Assembly: GCF_014334095.1 (NCBI RefSeq)
Contig: NZ_CP060495.1
Location: 643,001 to 707,000 of the forward strand
Origin: Novosphingopyxis iocasae
GTDB lineage: Bacteria > Pseudomonadota > Alphaproteobacteria > Sphingomonadales > Sphingomonadaceae
Reading direction: 5' to 3'
Length of the DNA: 64,000 bases
The position numbers and the translations under genes were made by a program. Below, piece after piece: positions 11,009-20,177 of the stretch. Numbering within the stretch: the first letter of the stretch is position 1; each line of letters begins with the position of its first letter. The notes beneath the pieces were generated by a model that was not told the origin of the DNA, ran no database searches, and was given only the letters and a program-made list of their open reading frames with translations.

Positions 11009-12438
11009 TGGCGATTGAACTAAAAATGCCCGCGCTCTCTCCGACCATGGAGGAGGGCACGCTCGCCAAATGGCTGGTCAAGGAAGGAGACACCGTCTCT
11101 TCCGGCGACATCATGGCCGAAGTCGAAACCGACAAGGCGACGATGGAATTCGAGGCCGTGGACGAAGGCACGATTGCCAAGATTCTGGTTGAAGAAGGCA
11201 CTGACGAGGTGAAGGTCGGTTCCGTCATCGCGCTTCTCGCTGAGGAAGGCGAGGATGTTGAGGAAGTTGCCAAGGGCGGCGGTTCTGCCAAGTCCGGCGG
11301 CGAGACCAAGGCCGCTGCCGACAAGGATCAGGCGGCCGATGGCGGCGATGATGAGGATCGCCACGAGCGTCCGGGTAAGAGCGCGACCAAGGATATGGCT
11401 GACGCGGGCGAAACCGAAATCCTGAACGATCCGGAAATTCCGGAGGGCACCGAGTTCGAAACGCTCACCCTTCGCGAAGCGCTGCGCGATGCGATGGCCG
11501 AGGAAATGCGCGACGACGACCGCGTTTTCGTGATGGGCGAGGAAGTGGCGCAGTATCAGGGCGCCTACAAGGTCACCCAGGGCCTGCTCGACGAGTTCGG
11601 CGACAAGCGCGTGATCGATACCCCGATCACCGAATATGGCTTTGCCGGCGTCGGCACGGGCGCGGCGATGGGCGGTCTGCGCCCGATTGTCGAGTTCATG
11701 ACGTTCAACTTCGCTATGCAGGCGATCGACCATATCGTGAACTCGGCCGCCAAGACCAACTACATGTCCGGCGGCCAGATGCGCTGCCCGGTCGTGTTCC
11801 GCGGACCCAATGGCGCGGCGAGCCGTGTGGGTGCCCAGCACTCGCAGAATTACGGGCCCTGGTACGCCAGCGTTCCCGGCCTGATCGTGATCGCGCCCTA
11901 TGATGCGCAGGATGCGAAAGGCCTGCTGAAGTCCGCCATCCGCAGCACCGATCCGGTGGTGTTCCTGGAGAACGAGCTCCTCTACGGCCGCAGCTTCGAA
12001 GTGCCCAAGCTCGATGATTTCACCTTGCCGATCGGCAAGGCGCGGATCATGCGCGAAGGCAAGGACGTCTCGATCGTCAGCTATTCGATCGGCGTCGGCC
12101 TCGCGCTGGAAGCCGCCGACATGCTGGCAGGTGAGGGGATCGAGGCGGAGGTGATCGACCTGCGCACGCTGCGTCCTCTCGACAAGGCGGCGGTGCTAAA
12201 GAGCCTGAAGAAGACCAATCGCATGGTGGTGGCCGAGGAAGGCTGGCCGACCTGCTCGATCGCGTCCGAAATCGCCGCGATCTGTATGGAAGAGGGCTTC
12301 GACGATCTCGATGCCCCGGTCATGCGCGTGACCAACGAAGACGTGCCGATGCCCTATGCGGCGAACCTGGAAGAAGCGACGCTGATCGATGCCGAGCGGA
12401 TCGTCGCCGCCGTGAAGAAGGTGTGTTACCGCGACTGA
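11008..12438 (+). CDS. pdhB: Pyruvate dehydrogenase E1 subunit beta with N-terminal lipoyl domain
   Basis: 476 residues. Residues 1-78 form a complete biotinyl/lipoyl domain with the lipoylation Lys43 in [11 protein letters not shown]. Residues about 80-145 are an acidic Lys/Gly/Asp-rich hinge. From about 147 the standard E1-beta follows ([53 protein letters not shown]). E1-beta normally has no lipoyl domain; this fusion is known from Zymomonas and other alphaproteobacteria. It probably lets E1 present an extra swinging arm to the complex. A hairpin follows the stop. Confidence 0.97.
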   Translation: MAIELKMPALSPTMEEGTLAKWLVKEGDTVSSGDIMAEVETDKATMEFEAVDEGTIAKILVEEGTDEVKVGSVIALLAEEGEDVEEVAKGGGSAKSGGETKAAADKDQAADGGDDEDRHERPGKSATKDMADAGETEILNDPEIPEGTEFETLTLREALRDAMAEEMRDDDRVFVMGEEVAQYQGAYKVTQGLLDEFGDKRVIDTPITEYGFAGVGTGAAMGGLRPIVEFMTFNFAMQAIDHIVNSAAKTNYMSGGQMRCPVVFRGPNGAASRVGAQHSQNYGPWYASVPGLIVIAPYDAQDAKGLLKSAIRSTDPVVFLENELLYGRSFEVPKLDDFTLPIGKARIMREGKDVSIVSYSIGVGLALEAADMLAGEGIEAEVIDLRTLRPLDKAAVLKSLKKTNRMVVAEEGWPTCSIASEIAAICMEEGFDDLDAPVMRVTNEDVPMPYAANLEEATLIDAERIVAAVKKVCYRD

Positions 12439-12448
12439 TGGCGTTACG

Positions 12449-12473
12449 GGCGGCGGGATGCACTCCCGCCGTC
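12449..12473 (+). terminator. Hairpin after pdhB
   Basis: Stem CGGCGGGA (12451-12458) with TCCCGCCG (12464-12471) and a 5-base loop, extendable by two pairs, eleven bases after the pdhB stop. No clear T run follows, so it may act as a Rho-independent terminator only weakly, or as an RNA-stabilising end. It lies between convergent pdhB and the pilus operon. Confidence 0.55.
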
Positions 12474-12490
12474 CTTATGATGCAAGCGGC

Positions 12491-13192
12491 TCAGCCAGCG
12501 GTGTATTTCGTACAATATAGTTCTTTAAGTGGAGCGTCGTCGATCAGTCCGACGGTGAGATTGCGGTTGTCACGAATATTGTGAGCCGCTTGCTGATTCA
12601 GAATCTTGTCCTTTACAAACAAGTCACCGAAGAGGCCTTTGTACTTATAGTTTAGCTCCACGAACATCACAGCAGTGCCGCTAAGTGCGGTCACCTCCTG
12701 GCCAGCCCGACCCATGCCGGGAAAGCTCGTGCCGATTAATCCGGTCCCCTCATCCCCATAGTCAGACTTGACTTTCATTGTTCCAAGACAGCGTTGCCAG
12801 TGAATCCACTGGCCGCCCGTCGGATTGCGCTCAAGGCTTGTGAGGATCACGCGGCCATTGCTGAGCAGATCGAATGTCTGTCCCTGCAGCTTCAAGCCAT
12901 TGAAGACGGTGATGATATCGCTTTCCTTGATCGCCACCGAAGTCACGTTGTTCTGGGTTTGCCCCAGACGAGACGCATTGTCCGCCAGAGTGAGCGCAGC
13001 CTGGCTCATCTGCATATTCACCACAGCGAGATAGGCTAATTCCGTGCCGTACATTCCCAGTCCGACAAAGATCGGCAGGCTCAGCGCGAACTCGGTCAGT
13101 GCCAGACCGCTCTGGTTTCGCTGCAAGCGGCGGATGAGCCCGCTTATTCCGATGGATGGGCGATGGCGTATCAATCTGCGCGGCGTCATCAT
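12491..13192 (-). CDS. TadE-like pseudopilin, pilus assembly
   Basis: 233 residues. The TadE-like signature sits at about residues 25-60: a short basic leader, QSGLALTEFALSLPIFVGLG, then a long hydrophobic helix. TadE proteins are processed like pilins and help build Flp/Tad pili. The rest is an extracytoplasmic domain with isolated Cys residues near 133 and 228 that could form a disulfide. Three ATGs are clustered at 13198, 13192 and 13189. I prefer 13192, which gives an ATGA overlap with the upstream gene and a GAGGA seven bases away. Last gene of a three-gene leftward operon. Confidence 0.83.
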   Translation of the reverse strand: MMTPRRLIRHRPSIGISGLIRRLQRNQSGLALTEFALSLPIFVGLGMYGTELAYLAVVNMQMSQAALTLADNASRLGQTQNNVTSVAIKESDIITVFNGLKLQGQTFDLLSNGRVILTSLERNPTGGQWIHWQRCLGTMKVKSDYGDEGTGLIGTSFPGMGRAGQEVTALSGTAVMFVELNYKYKGLFGDLFVKDKILNQQAAHNIRDNRNLTVGLIDDAPLKELYCTKYTAG

Positions 13193-13782
13193 GAGCATGT
13201 CCTCGTGACGGACGCCGCCTTGGTCTGCGAATCATAAGGCTGATTTCGAAAGACGGTGGTGGACGATATGGTAACGCGCTTCGATCCGCCGACTAATTTC
13301 CAGAGTGGAAATAGCTGATCGTACGTGACGTTGACATTGTACTGCACAACATCACGCGCACCGCCAACGCCGCTTTTGCCGACATCCTTGTCCCACAAAG
13401 AGTTGCCGTTTTCGTCTTCGTAGCTTTCATTATTATCGCAAACGCTATTGCCGTTGGAGTCCGCGAAGGCTTCGGCCCGCGCCACATCATTATAACTGAA
13501 ATAGCTTTTCCGATTGAACGTGATGTCCGCCTCTGGCGCAAGACTCTGGACCTGTTTTCGGACGGTATTGTCGATAGAGGCAATTGAGCTTGGGCCGCCT
13601 TCCAACGCGCTCGCCCGCGCAGCCGCCTGTACCGCGCCGGACAGCGTGGCGCGCAAATAGACCTGATATCCGATATCGAAGGTGCCGATGAGCATCAGCA
13701 GAAAGGTGGGCAGGATGACGGCGAACTCGATCACCGTCACGCCCCGCTCGTCGCGCCTGATGAGGTTCAGCAAGCGCTTCAC
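13189..13782 (-). CDS. TadE/TadF-like pseudopilin with Asp/Asn-rich acidic loops
   Basis: 197 residues. The start RRDERGVTVIEFAVILPTFLLM is the TadE N-terminal pseudopilin helix with the Glu at +5 after the processing Gly. After a helical stem the protein carries two loops rich in Asp, Asn and Glu at about residues 108-119 (DSNGNSVCDNNE) and 123-134, spaced like calcium-binding EF or dockerin loops. A beta-rich C-terminal domain ends in a Cys (RTCS). Calcium binding is inferred from the loop pattern only. Starts inside the stop of the TadG-like gene (ATGA). Confidence 0.85.
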   Translation of the reverse strand: MKRLLNLIRRDERGVTVIEFAVILPTFLLMLIGTFDIGYQVYLRATLSGAVQAAARASALEGGPSSIASIDNTVRKQVQSLAPEADITFNRKSYFSYNDVARAEAFADSNGNSVCDNNESYEDENGNSLWDKDVGKSGVGGARDVVQYNVNVTYDQLFPLWKLVGGSKRVTISSTTVFRNQPYDSQTKAASVTRTCS

Positions 13783-15779
13783 TTGATGATCCTGAGATCG
13801 CCGATCGATTGGGCAATCTTCAAGAAGTTATCATTGAGCTGTTGAGAATTCAGCGACACGAAGGAGCTGTTTGCGCTCGCGCAATTGCGCAAATCATCAG
13901 TCAAGGCAGTTGAAAAGGCGATGACCCAGACGCGAACACCTTTGGATTTGATCGATTCGCAAATGGCCTTGAACCGCTGGGTATGCCGCAATGTCTGATC
14001 GCTGAAGCCGTCGGACGTTATGCGTTTGTCATGAATTTCCACGCCATAGGCATTATACTGATTGGCGCCCGGCTGCATGATCCCATCGGTCATGAAGATG
14101 AGGTGGCGTCCGACGTAAAGACCGTTTGCGGGCGAAGCGTTCACGGTTGCGCTGAACGGACCCGTCGATGAACTGAAACGTCCGCCCCACAGCATGCCTA
14201 TGTCGTGATAGGTACCGCCGCTCGCAACCAGCCCATCGGCATAGGAAGCAAATTCGGTTTCCGTCATCGGCTTCAGGAGTTGAGCGGGCTTCGGGCAGCT
14301 GGCGAAAGCCTTGAGCCCTTCTGAACTCGTATCCGCTGAATTGTAGTAGATATTTCCATAGGATGTGTAGGTGCGAAAATAGGTCAGTTCCGGGACATAG
14401 GGGCGCCAGCCATCTTCCGAACTGCTGGGCACACCATCGATGTCGAGATCCTTCATGCCGCTCGGGCTGATCGCGCCGTTCTTATATTCCACGTCACCAC
14501 TGTTGATCGTGTCGCGCTCTTCGATGCAGCCAGCCCAAACAAGGCTTTGATCGGCGCCATTATCTCCAGTTTGCGTGACGAAAGTCTGGCCGTTGAGATA
14601 ATTCTTCAGGTTCTGGTTTTCGACGCCATCGAATTTGCGCTTCTTGTAGATCCAGCCGGTGAATACCTGTTTGGTCGGATAAACCGGGTCTTCGTAAGTC
14701 ACGGTGCCGTAATGTCGCACGCGGTAACCCGTTGCGCGCTTGATCGAGCAGGTCCCGTAAAAAAAGCCGGAATAGGAATATGTATATACATATTCTTGCT
14801 TTTGCGACTGATTGGTGAGCGCGTTGGTCTTGCGCCTGCCGTCAGACAGGTATTCTACCGTATTCGTTGACGTTGTCCCTCCATCGTTTGTCCACGAACC
14901 GGAATTCGGCACGTTGGATGAGCAGGTCGAAGAACTGAGCGACGTGAAAGTCGAGACCGTCGTGTACGGACCGGTCGAATAGGTATCGTAGTAATCGACA
15001 TTCTGCGTCTGGGGGTTGGTGTATCCCACCGGCGGCTTGCTGGTGTCAGTTTCGTTTCTCCACTGCGCCTCGCGACTTTGGTAGCTGTGCGTGTAGTCCA
15101 TCCAGTCTGGGTTGGTCGCGTAGACGATTTTGCCGACATTGACGGTCTGCGCATAAGGAACGAAAGAGTAGCGCGCACGCGCGGTCGTACCGCTCGAAGC
15201 GGTCTTCATGGTGGCGTAAAATTGCTTCATCGCCGCGCGAAGCGCCGCAATTTTGGTAGTCGTTCCGCCCAACCCGTCGGAGATGGGATCGTCCATCGAG
15301 CCGGTAGTGTCGAGCACCATCGTGACATCCACATTGGTGACATCGAGGGCCGAGGTGCATGTCACACTCAGATCAGTGTGGGCCATTCCGAAGATAAACA
15401 TGACGAGATTGGGCACGCGAACGCTTGCCACCCCGTCCACCGTGGTGCCGTTGTTCGCGGAACTTGACGTGAAGCTGAGCTGTGTGCCCTCTTGATAGCC
15501 TGCGGGGAAGTTGGCGTTGAAGAAGCGCGCCGCCTGCGCTTTCGCAGCATCCCCGTACGTACTGTTGCCTACAGCTTTGCGCCCTGCGAGCACACCAGCG
15601 TCGCAAGCCTGTTGTAACCTTGTTTTGACCATGTAGTCGCGGCTCATGTCGACGGCTCCGCCGACCATCGCGAGGAGTGGGACCAGTCCGGCAGCGACCA
15701 TCGCGAGGGTGTTGCCACCCTCATCGCGTAACAGCCGCGTGAATGCGGTGCTTACCAGCCTCGCCCGTTTGTTTCGCAT
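13779..15779 (-). CDS. TadG-like pilus assembly protein with von Willebrand factor A domain
   Basis: 666 residues from the ATG at 15779. Residues 15-60 carry the TadG/Flp-type N terminus (RDEGGNTLAMVAAGLVPLLA), a membrane anchor followed by DMSRDYMVKTRLQQACDAG. A vWA domain starts near residue 152 with a metal-site motif D157-x-T159-x-S161 (DTTGSM), and resumes around LIFMTDGIMQPG and VRVWVIAFST near the end. Between these lie roughly 280 residues rich in Tyr, Thr and Ser, an insertion within the vWA fold. TadG-type proteins help in tad pilus assembly or adhesion. An ATG at 15866 is in frame but lies inside a likely regulatory site. Confidence 0.85.
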   Translation of the reverse strand: MRNKRARLVSTAFTRLLRDEGGNTLAMVAAGLVPLLAMVGGAVDMSRDYMVKTRLQQACDAGVLAGRKAVGNSTYGDAAKAQAARFFNANFPAGYQEGTQLSFTSSSANNGTTVDGVASVRVPNLVMFIFGMAHTDLSVTCTSALDVTNVDVTMVLDTTGSMDDPISDGLGGTTTKIAALRAAMKQFYATMKTASSGTTARARYSFVPYAQTVNVGKIVYATNPDWMDYTHSYQSREAQWRNETDTSKPPVGYTNPQTQNVDYYDTYSTGPYTTVSTFTSLSSSTCSSNVPNSGSWTNDGGTTSTNTVEYLSDGRRKTNALTNQSQKQEYVYTYSYSGFFYGTCSIKRATGYRVRHYGTVTYEDPVYPTKQVFTGWIYKKRKFDGVENQNLKNYLNGQTFVTQTGDNGADQSLVWAGCIEERDTINSGDVEYKNGAISPSGMKDLDIDGVPSSSEDGWRPYVPELTYFRTYTSYGNIYYNSADTSSEGLKAFASCPKPAQLLKPMTETEFASYADGLVASGGTYHDIGMLWGGRFSSSTGPFSATVNASPANGLYVGRHLIFMTDGIMQPGANQYNAYGVEIHDKRITSDGFSDQTLRHTQRFKAICESIKSKGVRVWVIAFSTALTDDLRNCASANSSFVSLNSQQLNDNFLKIAQSIGDLRIIK

Positions 15780-15868
15780 CGCGAATACAGTCCTCGATTG
15801 CCTGAACCCGAAAGAGTTCAGTGAGCGCCATAGGGCGGCAATGGTGCAGAAGCGTTCAACGCGCATGG

Positions 15869-15895
15869 TTAACAGGGCTTAAGGATCGCGCTTAA
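15869..15895 (-). promoter_or_regulatory. Cluster of three TTAA boxes, possible CtrA sites
   Basis: Three TTAA tetramers at 15869-15872, 15879-15882 and 15892-15895, with 6- and 9-base spacers, lie just upstream of the pilus operon. The one nearest the gene reads TTAACCAT on the leftward strand, the half-site form described for the cell-cycle regulator CtrA in Caulobacter, where pilus genes are CtrA targets. TTAA is rare in this GC-rich window. None of the spacers is exactly the classical 7 bases, so this stays a candidate. Confidence 0.35.
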
Positions 15896-15944
15896 CTAGG
15901 CATTTTCACGGAGCTTTGATTGCTTTAGGCACGGCCCTGTACTC

Positions 15945-16520
15945 ATGACCCCACCCGTTGATACCAAACCCTGGGAAGCGCTCGCGCTGACCGCTGCCCT
16001 GCCGCAGGATAGGGAACTGCTCGATCTCTTGCTCGAGCTGGACCGAAGGCTCGCGCGCATCGTCGATACCAGCAGTGAGGCCATGCTCGGCCAAATTCGG
16101 CTCGCCTGGTGGCGCGACGTGCTACAATCTGATGCCCCGCCCAAGGGCGAGCCTTTGATTGCCCGAATCCAGCAAGCGGAGGCGCGGGTTGCCTGGGCGA
16201 TCAAGCCGGCGATGCAACGCATGGTCGATGGCTGGGAAGCGCGTTTGCTTACGCCCGAAGAGCCGGAAGCTTTCGCGCGTGAGCGAGGTGAGGGGCTGTT
16301 TACCGGTTTTGCCGGGCAAGATGCGCCCGATGGCTTGAAGGCGGCAGGCCGGGTCTGGTCACTTGCCGAGGTGGGTCAGACGAGCGCCGATTTCGATATA
16401 GCCGAGACGCGCTCCTGGCCCCGCCGGCTTCGCCCGCTGTCGCTCCTTCTGCTCGCCGCACGATCGGAAGGTCGGTTCGCAGGGCTGCGGCTCAGCTGGC
16501 ACGGGTTGACGGGACGTTAA
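15945..16520 (+). CDS. Squalene/phytoene synthase-like protein, probably non-catalytic
   Basis: 191 residues. The opening (ALALTAALPQDRELLDLLLELDRRLARIV) and QIRLAWWRDVL match the short alphaproteobacterial members of the squalene/phytoene synthase family, where a QIRLxWWRDxL helix is typical. The family's Asp-rich substrate-binding motifs (DxxxD) are not visible, and the protein is about two thirds of a normal synthase. It therefore resembles the NDUFAF6-like, non-enzymatic branch. Divergent from the pilus operon and followed at 33 bases by the EF-hand gene. A role in prenyl-lipid or respiratory-complex biology is inference only. Confidence 0.7.
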   Translation: MTPPVDTKPWEALALTAALPQDRELLDLLLELDRRLARIVDTSSEAMLGQIRLAWWRDVLQSDAPPKGEPLIARIQQAEARVAWAIKPAMQRMVDGWEARLLTPEEPEAFARERGEGLFTGFAGQDAPDGLKAAGRVWSLAEVGQTSADFDIAETRSWPRRLRPLSLLLLAARSEGRFAGLRLSWHGLTGR

Positions 16521-16553
16521 AGCCCGCCATGATCGTTTCCGGGGGGAACCATC

Positions 16554-17021
16554 ATGAGCCGTTTCATTGCGGGCATTCTGGGAACATTGCTGCTGCTCGG
16601 CGCAGGTCTGCTTTGGTGGCAGGGCCGCGCTCAGGACGAAAAGCCGGTAACCGGCCCGCCCCCGCCGCTCGAAGCCGCGTCGACCGGCCTGCCCGATGCC
16701 GGTAACATCGGCGACGCGCGCGGTCCTGCGCCTCCCGTTCCCCCGGAAGCGCCCAAGCTGTCACGGGAAGAGGTGCGTTTCAACCGCTACGACCGGGACC
16801 GGGATGAGCTCATCAGCCGAAACGAGTTGATGGGAAGTCGTACCGCCGCCTTCCGCAAGCTCGATACCGACGGCAACAACCTGCTGACGTTCGAGGAATG
16901 GGCGGTTGCCACTGGTGAACGATTCAGAGGTGCGGACGCAGACCGCAATGGCCTCCTGACGCGTCAGGAGTTCGCCACCACGGCGCCCAAGCGCAAAGCT
17001 AAAGCGAGGTGTCGCTGTTAG
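16554..17021 (+). CDS. EF-hand domain protein, membrane-anchored or exported
   Basis: 155 residues. An N-terminal hydrophobic segment (about residues 4-22) is a signal anchor or signal peptide, followed by a Pro-rich linker. Three 12-residue EF-hand loops are complete: D80-E91, D104-E115 and D128-E139, each with acidic or Asn residues at positions 1, 3, 5 and Glu at 12. A basic Lys/Arg/Cys tail ends the protein. It is therefore a predicted periplasmic calcium-binding protein with a transient or structural role. GGGGG before the ATG serves as ribosome binding site. Converges with trmFO, leaving one base between the two stop codons. Confidence 0.88.
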   Translation: MSRFIAGILGTLLLLGAGLLWWQGRAQDEKPVTGPPPPLEAASTGLPDAGNIGDARGPAPPVPPEAPKLSREEVRFNRYDRDRDELISRNELMGSRTAAFRKLDTDGNNLLTFEEWAVATGERFRGADADRNGLLTRQEFATTAPKRKAKARCRC

Positions 17022-17022
17022 G

Positions 17023-18363
17023 TCAGGCCGCCACGACGGGACGCATCCATTCGGCCATGTCGCGCTTGGCCCGCTCGGTATAGAACAGCTTGCGCTCCTT
17101 CTTCTTCACCTTGCCTTCGGGCATGGGGAAGAGGCCGAAATTGACGTTCATCGGCTGATAGTCCTTGCGCTCGGCATCGCCGGTTATGTGGCCGAGCAGC
17201 GCACCCAGCGCCGTGGTCGGCGGGGGCGGCGTGAAGCTGTGGCCGCGGATCTCGGCGGCCGTCATCAGCCCGCAGGCGAGGCCGACCGCGCTGCTTTCGA
17301 CATAGCCTTCGCAGCCCGTGATCTGCCCCGCAAACCGGATATGCGGCGCGGCCTTCAGGCGCAGCTGATGATCGAGCACCGAGGGGGAGTGGATGAAGGT
17401 ATTGCGGTGCAGGCCGCCGAGCCGCGCAAATTCTGCCTTCTCAAGCCCCGGAATGGTGCGGAACAGCTCCACCTGCGCGCCATATTTCAGCTTGGTCTGG
17501 AAGCCGACCATGTTCCAGATCGTGCCGAGGCGGTTGTCCTGGCGCAGCTGCACCACGGCATGGGCCCAGCGCCCGGTACGCGGATCGGTGAGGCCCACGG
17601 GTTTCATCGGCCCGAAGCGCAGCGTTTCCGGCCCGCGCTCCGCCATCACCTCGATCGGCATACAGCCCTCGAAATAGGGCGTGTCCTTTTCCCAGTCGCG
17701 AAATTCGGCCTTCTCGCCGTCGATCAGGCCTTGGACGAAGGCGTCATATTGAGCCTTGTCGAGTGGGCAATTGATATAGTCCTTGCCGTCCCCGTCCGGA
17801 CCGACCTTGTCCCAACGGCTTTGGTACCAAGCGACGTCGAAATCGATGCTCTCATGATAGACGATCGGCGCAATGGCGTCGAAAAAGGCCAGGCTGTCCT
17901 GCCCGCTGCGCGCAAGGATGTCTTCGGCCAGGCCCGTGGCGGTCAACGGGCCAGTGGCCACGATGGTGAGGCCTTCGCTCGGCAGACGGTCGATCCGCTC
18001 GCGAACGACTTCAATATTCGCGTGAGATTCGAGCGCCTTGGAGACATGATCGGAGAAAATGTCGCGGTCCACGGCCAGCGCCGATCCGGCAGGGACTTTC
18101 GCCTCTTCGGCCGCGCGCATGATCAACGAGCCGAGGCCCCGCATCTCATGGTGGAGCAGGCCGACTGCGTTGGCGGTATCGTCGTCCGAGCGGAAGCTGT
18201 TCGAGCAGACCAGTTCGGCAAGGCCTTCGGTCTGATGCGCGGGCGTCATGTCGCCGCCTCCGCGCATTTCGGACAAGCGCACCTTGACGCCGGCCTCCGC
18301 CAATTGCCACGCCGCTTCCGATCCGGCGAGCCCGCCGCCGATGATGTGCACCTGATGTTCCAT
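17023..18363 (-). CDS. trmFO: Methylenetetrahydrofolate-tRNA-(uracil-5-)-methyltransferase TrmFO
   Basis: 446 residues. It makes ribothymidine at position 54 of tRNA using methylenetetrahydrofolate and FAD. The N-terminal FAD Rossmann motif is [17 protein letters not shown] (residues 6-22), and the conserved Cys53 lies in [11 protein letters not shown]. Further family blocks are [50 protein letters not shown] and the C-terminal GALLGHIT with NFGLFP. The frame is open for 300 more residues upstream, but that extension is the antisense of the dehydratase gene, so the start is the ATG at 18363 just before HQVHIIGG. Confidence 0.96.
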   Translation of the reverse strand: MEHQVHIIGGGLAGSEAAWQLAEAGVKVRLSEMRGGGDMTPAHQTEGLAELVCSNSFRSDDDTANAVGLLHHEMRGLGSLIMRAAEEAKVPAGSALAVDRDIFSDHVSKALESHANIEVVRERIDRLPSEGLTIVATGPLTATGLAEDILARSGQDSLAFFDAIAPIVYHESIDFDVAWYQSRWDKVGPDGDGKDYINCPLDKAQYDAFVQGLIDGEKAEFRDWEKDTPYFEGCMPIEVMAERGPETLRFGPMKPVGLTDPRTGRWAHAVVQLRQDNRLGTIWNMVGFQTKLKYGAQVELFRTIPGLEKAEFARLGGLHRNTFIHSPSVLDHQLRLKAAPHIRFAGQITGCEGYVESSAVGLACGLMTAAEIRGHSFTPPPPTTALGALLGHITGDAERKDYQPMNVNFGLFPMPEGKVKKKERKLFYTERAKRDMAEWMRPVVAA

Positions 18364-18421
18364 GGCCTGCCCTCTAGCAAATAGGTGGGCGATGGGACAA
18401 TGACCGCTGGCAGGAGGAGAC

Positions 18422-19261
18422 GTGCAAATGTTCGAAGCCCGGTTCGCCGAAGATGGAACGGTGTTGCCGCCGCGGACGACGCCGCCCGCGAATGACGGCC
18501 ACAAATATGATCGTGGCCATGCCTTCATCCTGTCGGGGCCGCGCCATGCCACCGGGGCCGTGCGCCTTGCCGCCATGGCATGCCTGCGCGCGGGCGCCGG
18601 ACTGGTGACAGTGGTGGGCGAGGCGGCGGCGCTCGACGAACATGCTGCCCACCTGACGGCGATCATGCTGCGCGAAGACGATGGGGAGAACGCGTTCATC
18701 GACGACCGTACCGGCGCGCTCGCCCTGGGGCCAGGTCTCGGTGTCGGCGCACAGACGCGGGAGAAGGTGCTAGACTGGCTGGGGCGGGGCTTTCCGATGG
18801 TGCTCGATGCCGATGCCTTGACGTCATTTGCGGAGGAACCAGACAGCCTGTTCGCGGCCCTGCGCGAGGAAGTGGTCCTGACGCCCCATGCCGGCGAGTT
18901 TGGGCGTCTCTTTCCTGATATCGATCTGGGCGATCGCGCTGCCGCGGTACGCGGCGCGGCTGCGCGCAGCGGCGCAACCGTGCTGCTGAAGGGCGCCGAG
19001 ACCCATATCGCGACGCCGAGCGGCCGCCATGGCGTCAACCGGCATGCGACGCCCTGGCTCGCCACGGCAGGGGCGGGAGATGTGCTGACGGGGACGATAG
19101 CCGGGCTACTCTGCCAGCATGATGACGCGTTCGAGGCGGCGGCTATGGCGACATGGCTGCACGGCGATGCCGGGCAGCGGGGAGGCGCCGGACTGATCGC
19201 GGACGACTTGCCGTTCCTGCTCGCGCGAAGCCTGCAGGCGCTTTGCGAGGCCGAAGCGTGA
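18422..19261 (+). CDS. nnrD: ADP-dependent NAD(P)H-hydrate dehydratase
   Basis: 279 residues. It repairs hydrated NADH/NADPH (S-NADHX) using ATP or ADP. Ribokinase-like motifs are present: [54 protein letters not shown] and the catalytic [16 protein letters not shown] with the Asp. Many bacteria carry this as the C-terminal half of a bifunctional Nnr protein; here the N-terminal epimerase (YjeF_N) half is missing and not seen nearby. AGGAGG lies four bases before the GTG at 18422; an ATG at 18428 is the alternative. Confidence 0.92.
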   Translation: MQMFEARFAEDGTVLPPRTTPPANDGHKYDRGHAFILSGPRHATGAVRLAAMACLRAGAGLVTVVGEAAALDEHAAHLTAIMLREDDGENAFIDDRTGALALGPGLGVGAQTREKVLDWLGRGFPMVLDADALTSFAEEPDSLFAALREEVVLTPHAGEFGRLFPDIDLGDRAAAVRGAAARSGATVLLKGAETHIATPSGRHGVNRHATPWLATAGAGDVLTGTIAGLLCQHDDAFEAAAMATWLHGDAGQRGGAGLIADDLPFLLARSLQALCEAEA

Positions 19262-19938
19262 AAGATCACGATCTCGCCCACGCGCGGCCATGGCTGCTCG
19301 CCAGCCTGTTCTTCGGCATCAGCTATGTCTTCGTGGAGCAGACCGCGATGCTGGGCGGTCTGTCCATCCTCTGGAAAGGAGCGGGCGTCGCACTCCTCCT
19401 TCCTTATGCATTACGCTGGCGCGCAGTGCGCATGCGCGCGCTGATTGGCCTGATGCTGGGCTTCTATGCCGGTGGAGATGTGGTGCTGGAGTTCGATCTG
19501 GTGAACGGCGCATTCCTGTTCGTCTGCGGGCATATCGCCGCGATCATCTATTTCTGGCTCAACCGCCGCACCGCGCCGACGCCGAGCCAGCGATTACTGG
19601 CCATCGTCATCCCGTTTGCGGCGCTCACCATCGGCTGGTTCCTCGCGCCGACGCTCGGCGATGAAGCGGGGCTCCTCGTCTATGTTGGTTTCGTCTCGCT
19701 GATGGCGGGCACCGCCTGGTACAGCCGCTTTCCGCGCTACCGCACCGGCATCGGCGCGTTGCTTTTCCTGGCATCCGACCTGTTTCTGCTCGCCCGCGAA
19801 GGCGGCCTATTGGCGGATGCCATCGCCGCGTGGTTGGTATGGCCGCTTTACTATGTCGGTGTGTTCATGATGACGACAGGCATCGTCCAGCGCTCGCGCG
19901 CAACCGCGATTGACGGGGAGCGAGAGGCGGCGTTATAA
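19258..19938 (+). CDS. YhhN/TMEM86-family membrane protein (lysoplasmalogenase-like)
   Basis: 226 residues, starting with a GTG that overlaps the nnrD stop (GTGA). It has about eight hydrophobic segments and almost no long loops. Family marks include [17 protein letters not shown] in helix 3 and [17 protein letters not shown] in helix 6, the two conserved acidic positions of the YhhN fold. TMEM86B in animals hydrolyses the vinyl-ether bond of lysoplasmalogen; bacterial members have related lipid hydrolase activity or none known. The frame extends upstream inside nnrD but not with family resemblance. Confidence 0.85.
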   Translation: MKDHDLAHARPWLLASLFFGISYVFVEQTAMLGGLSILWKGAGVALLLPYALRWRAVRMRALIGLMLGFYAGGDVVLEFDLVNGAFLFVCGHIAAIIYFWLNRRTAPTPSQRLLAIVIPFAALTIGWFLAPTLGDEAGLLVYVGFVSLMAGTAWYSRFPRYRTGIGALLFLASDLFLLAREGGLLADAIAAWLVWPLYYVGVFMMTTGIVQRSRATAIDGEREAAL

Positions 19939-19946
19939 CGGCTGTT

Positions 19947-20177
19947 ATGACAAAGCCGTTGAAACTCATCAGGGTCGGAAACAGTACCGGAGTCATCATC
20001 CCGAAAGATGTGCTGACTCGGTTGCGGGTCGAGCAGGGCGACGAACTTTATCTGACGGAACAACCCGACGGAAAGTTTGCGCTGTCGGGCTATGACGCCA
20101 GTTTCGCGGAAGCGATGGAGAAGGCCGAGGCGATTATGCGGGAGGATCGCGACATCCTCCGCGTGCTTGCAAAATGA
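19947..20177 (+). CDS. AbrB/MazE-type antitoxin
   Basis: 76 residues. The first 45 form a SpoVT/AbrB swapped-hairpin DNA-binding domain: LIRVGNSTGVIIPKDVL followed by EQGDELYL. The C-terminal 30 residues are a helical tail likely to wrap the partner toxin. It ends in an ATGA overlap with the Doc-like gene, the standard antitoxin-first order. It probably binds its own promoter in the short gap before it and is displaced or stabilised by the toxin, as in other type II modules; that autoregulation is inferred from the family. Confidence 0.9.
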   Translation: MTKPLKLIRVGNSTGVIIPKDVLTRLRVEQGDELYLTEQPDGKFALSGYDASFAEAMEKAEAIMREDRDILRVLAK

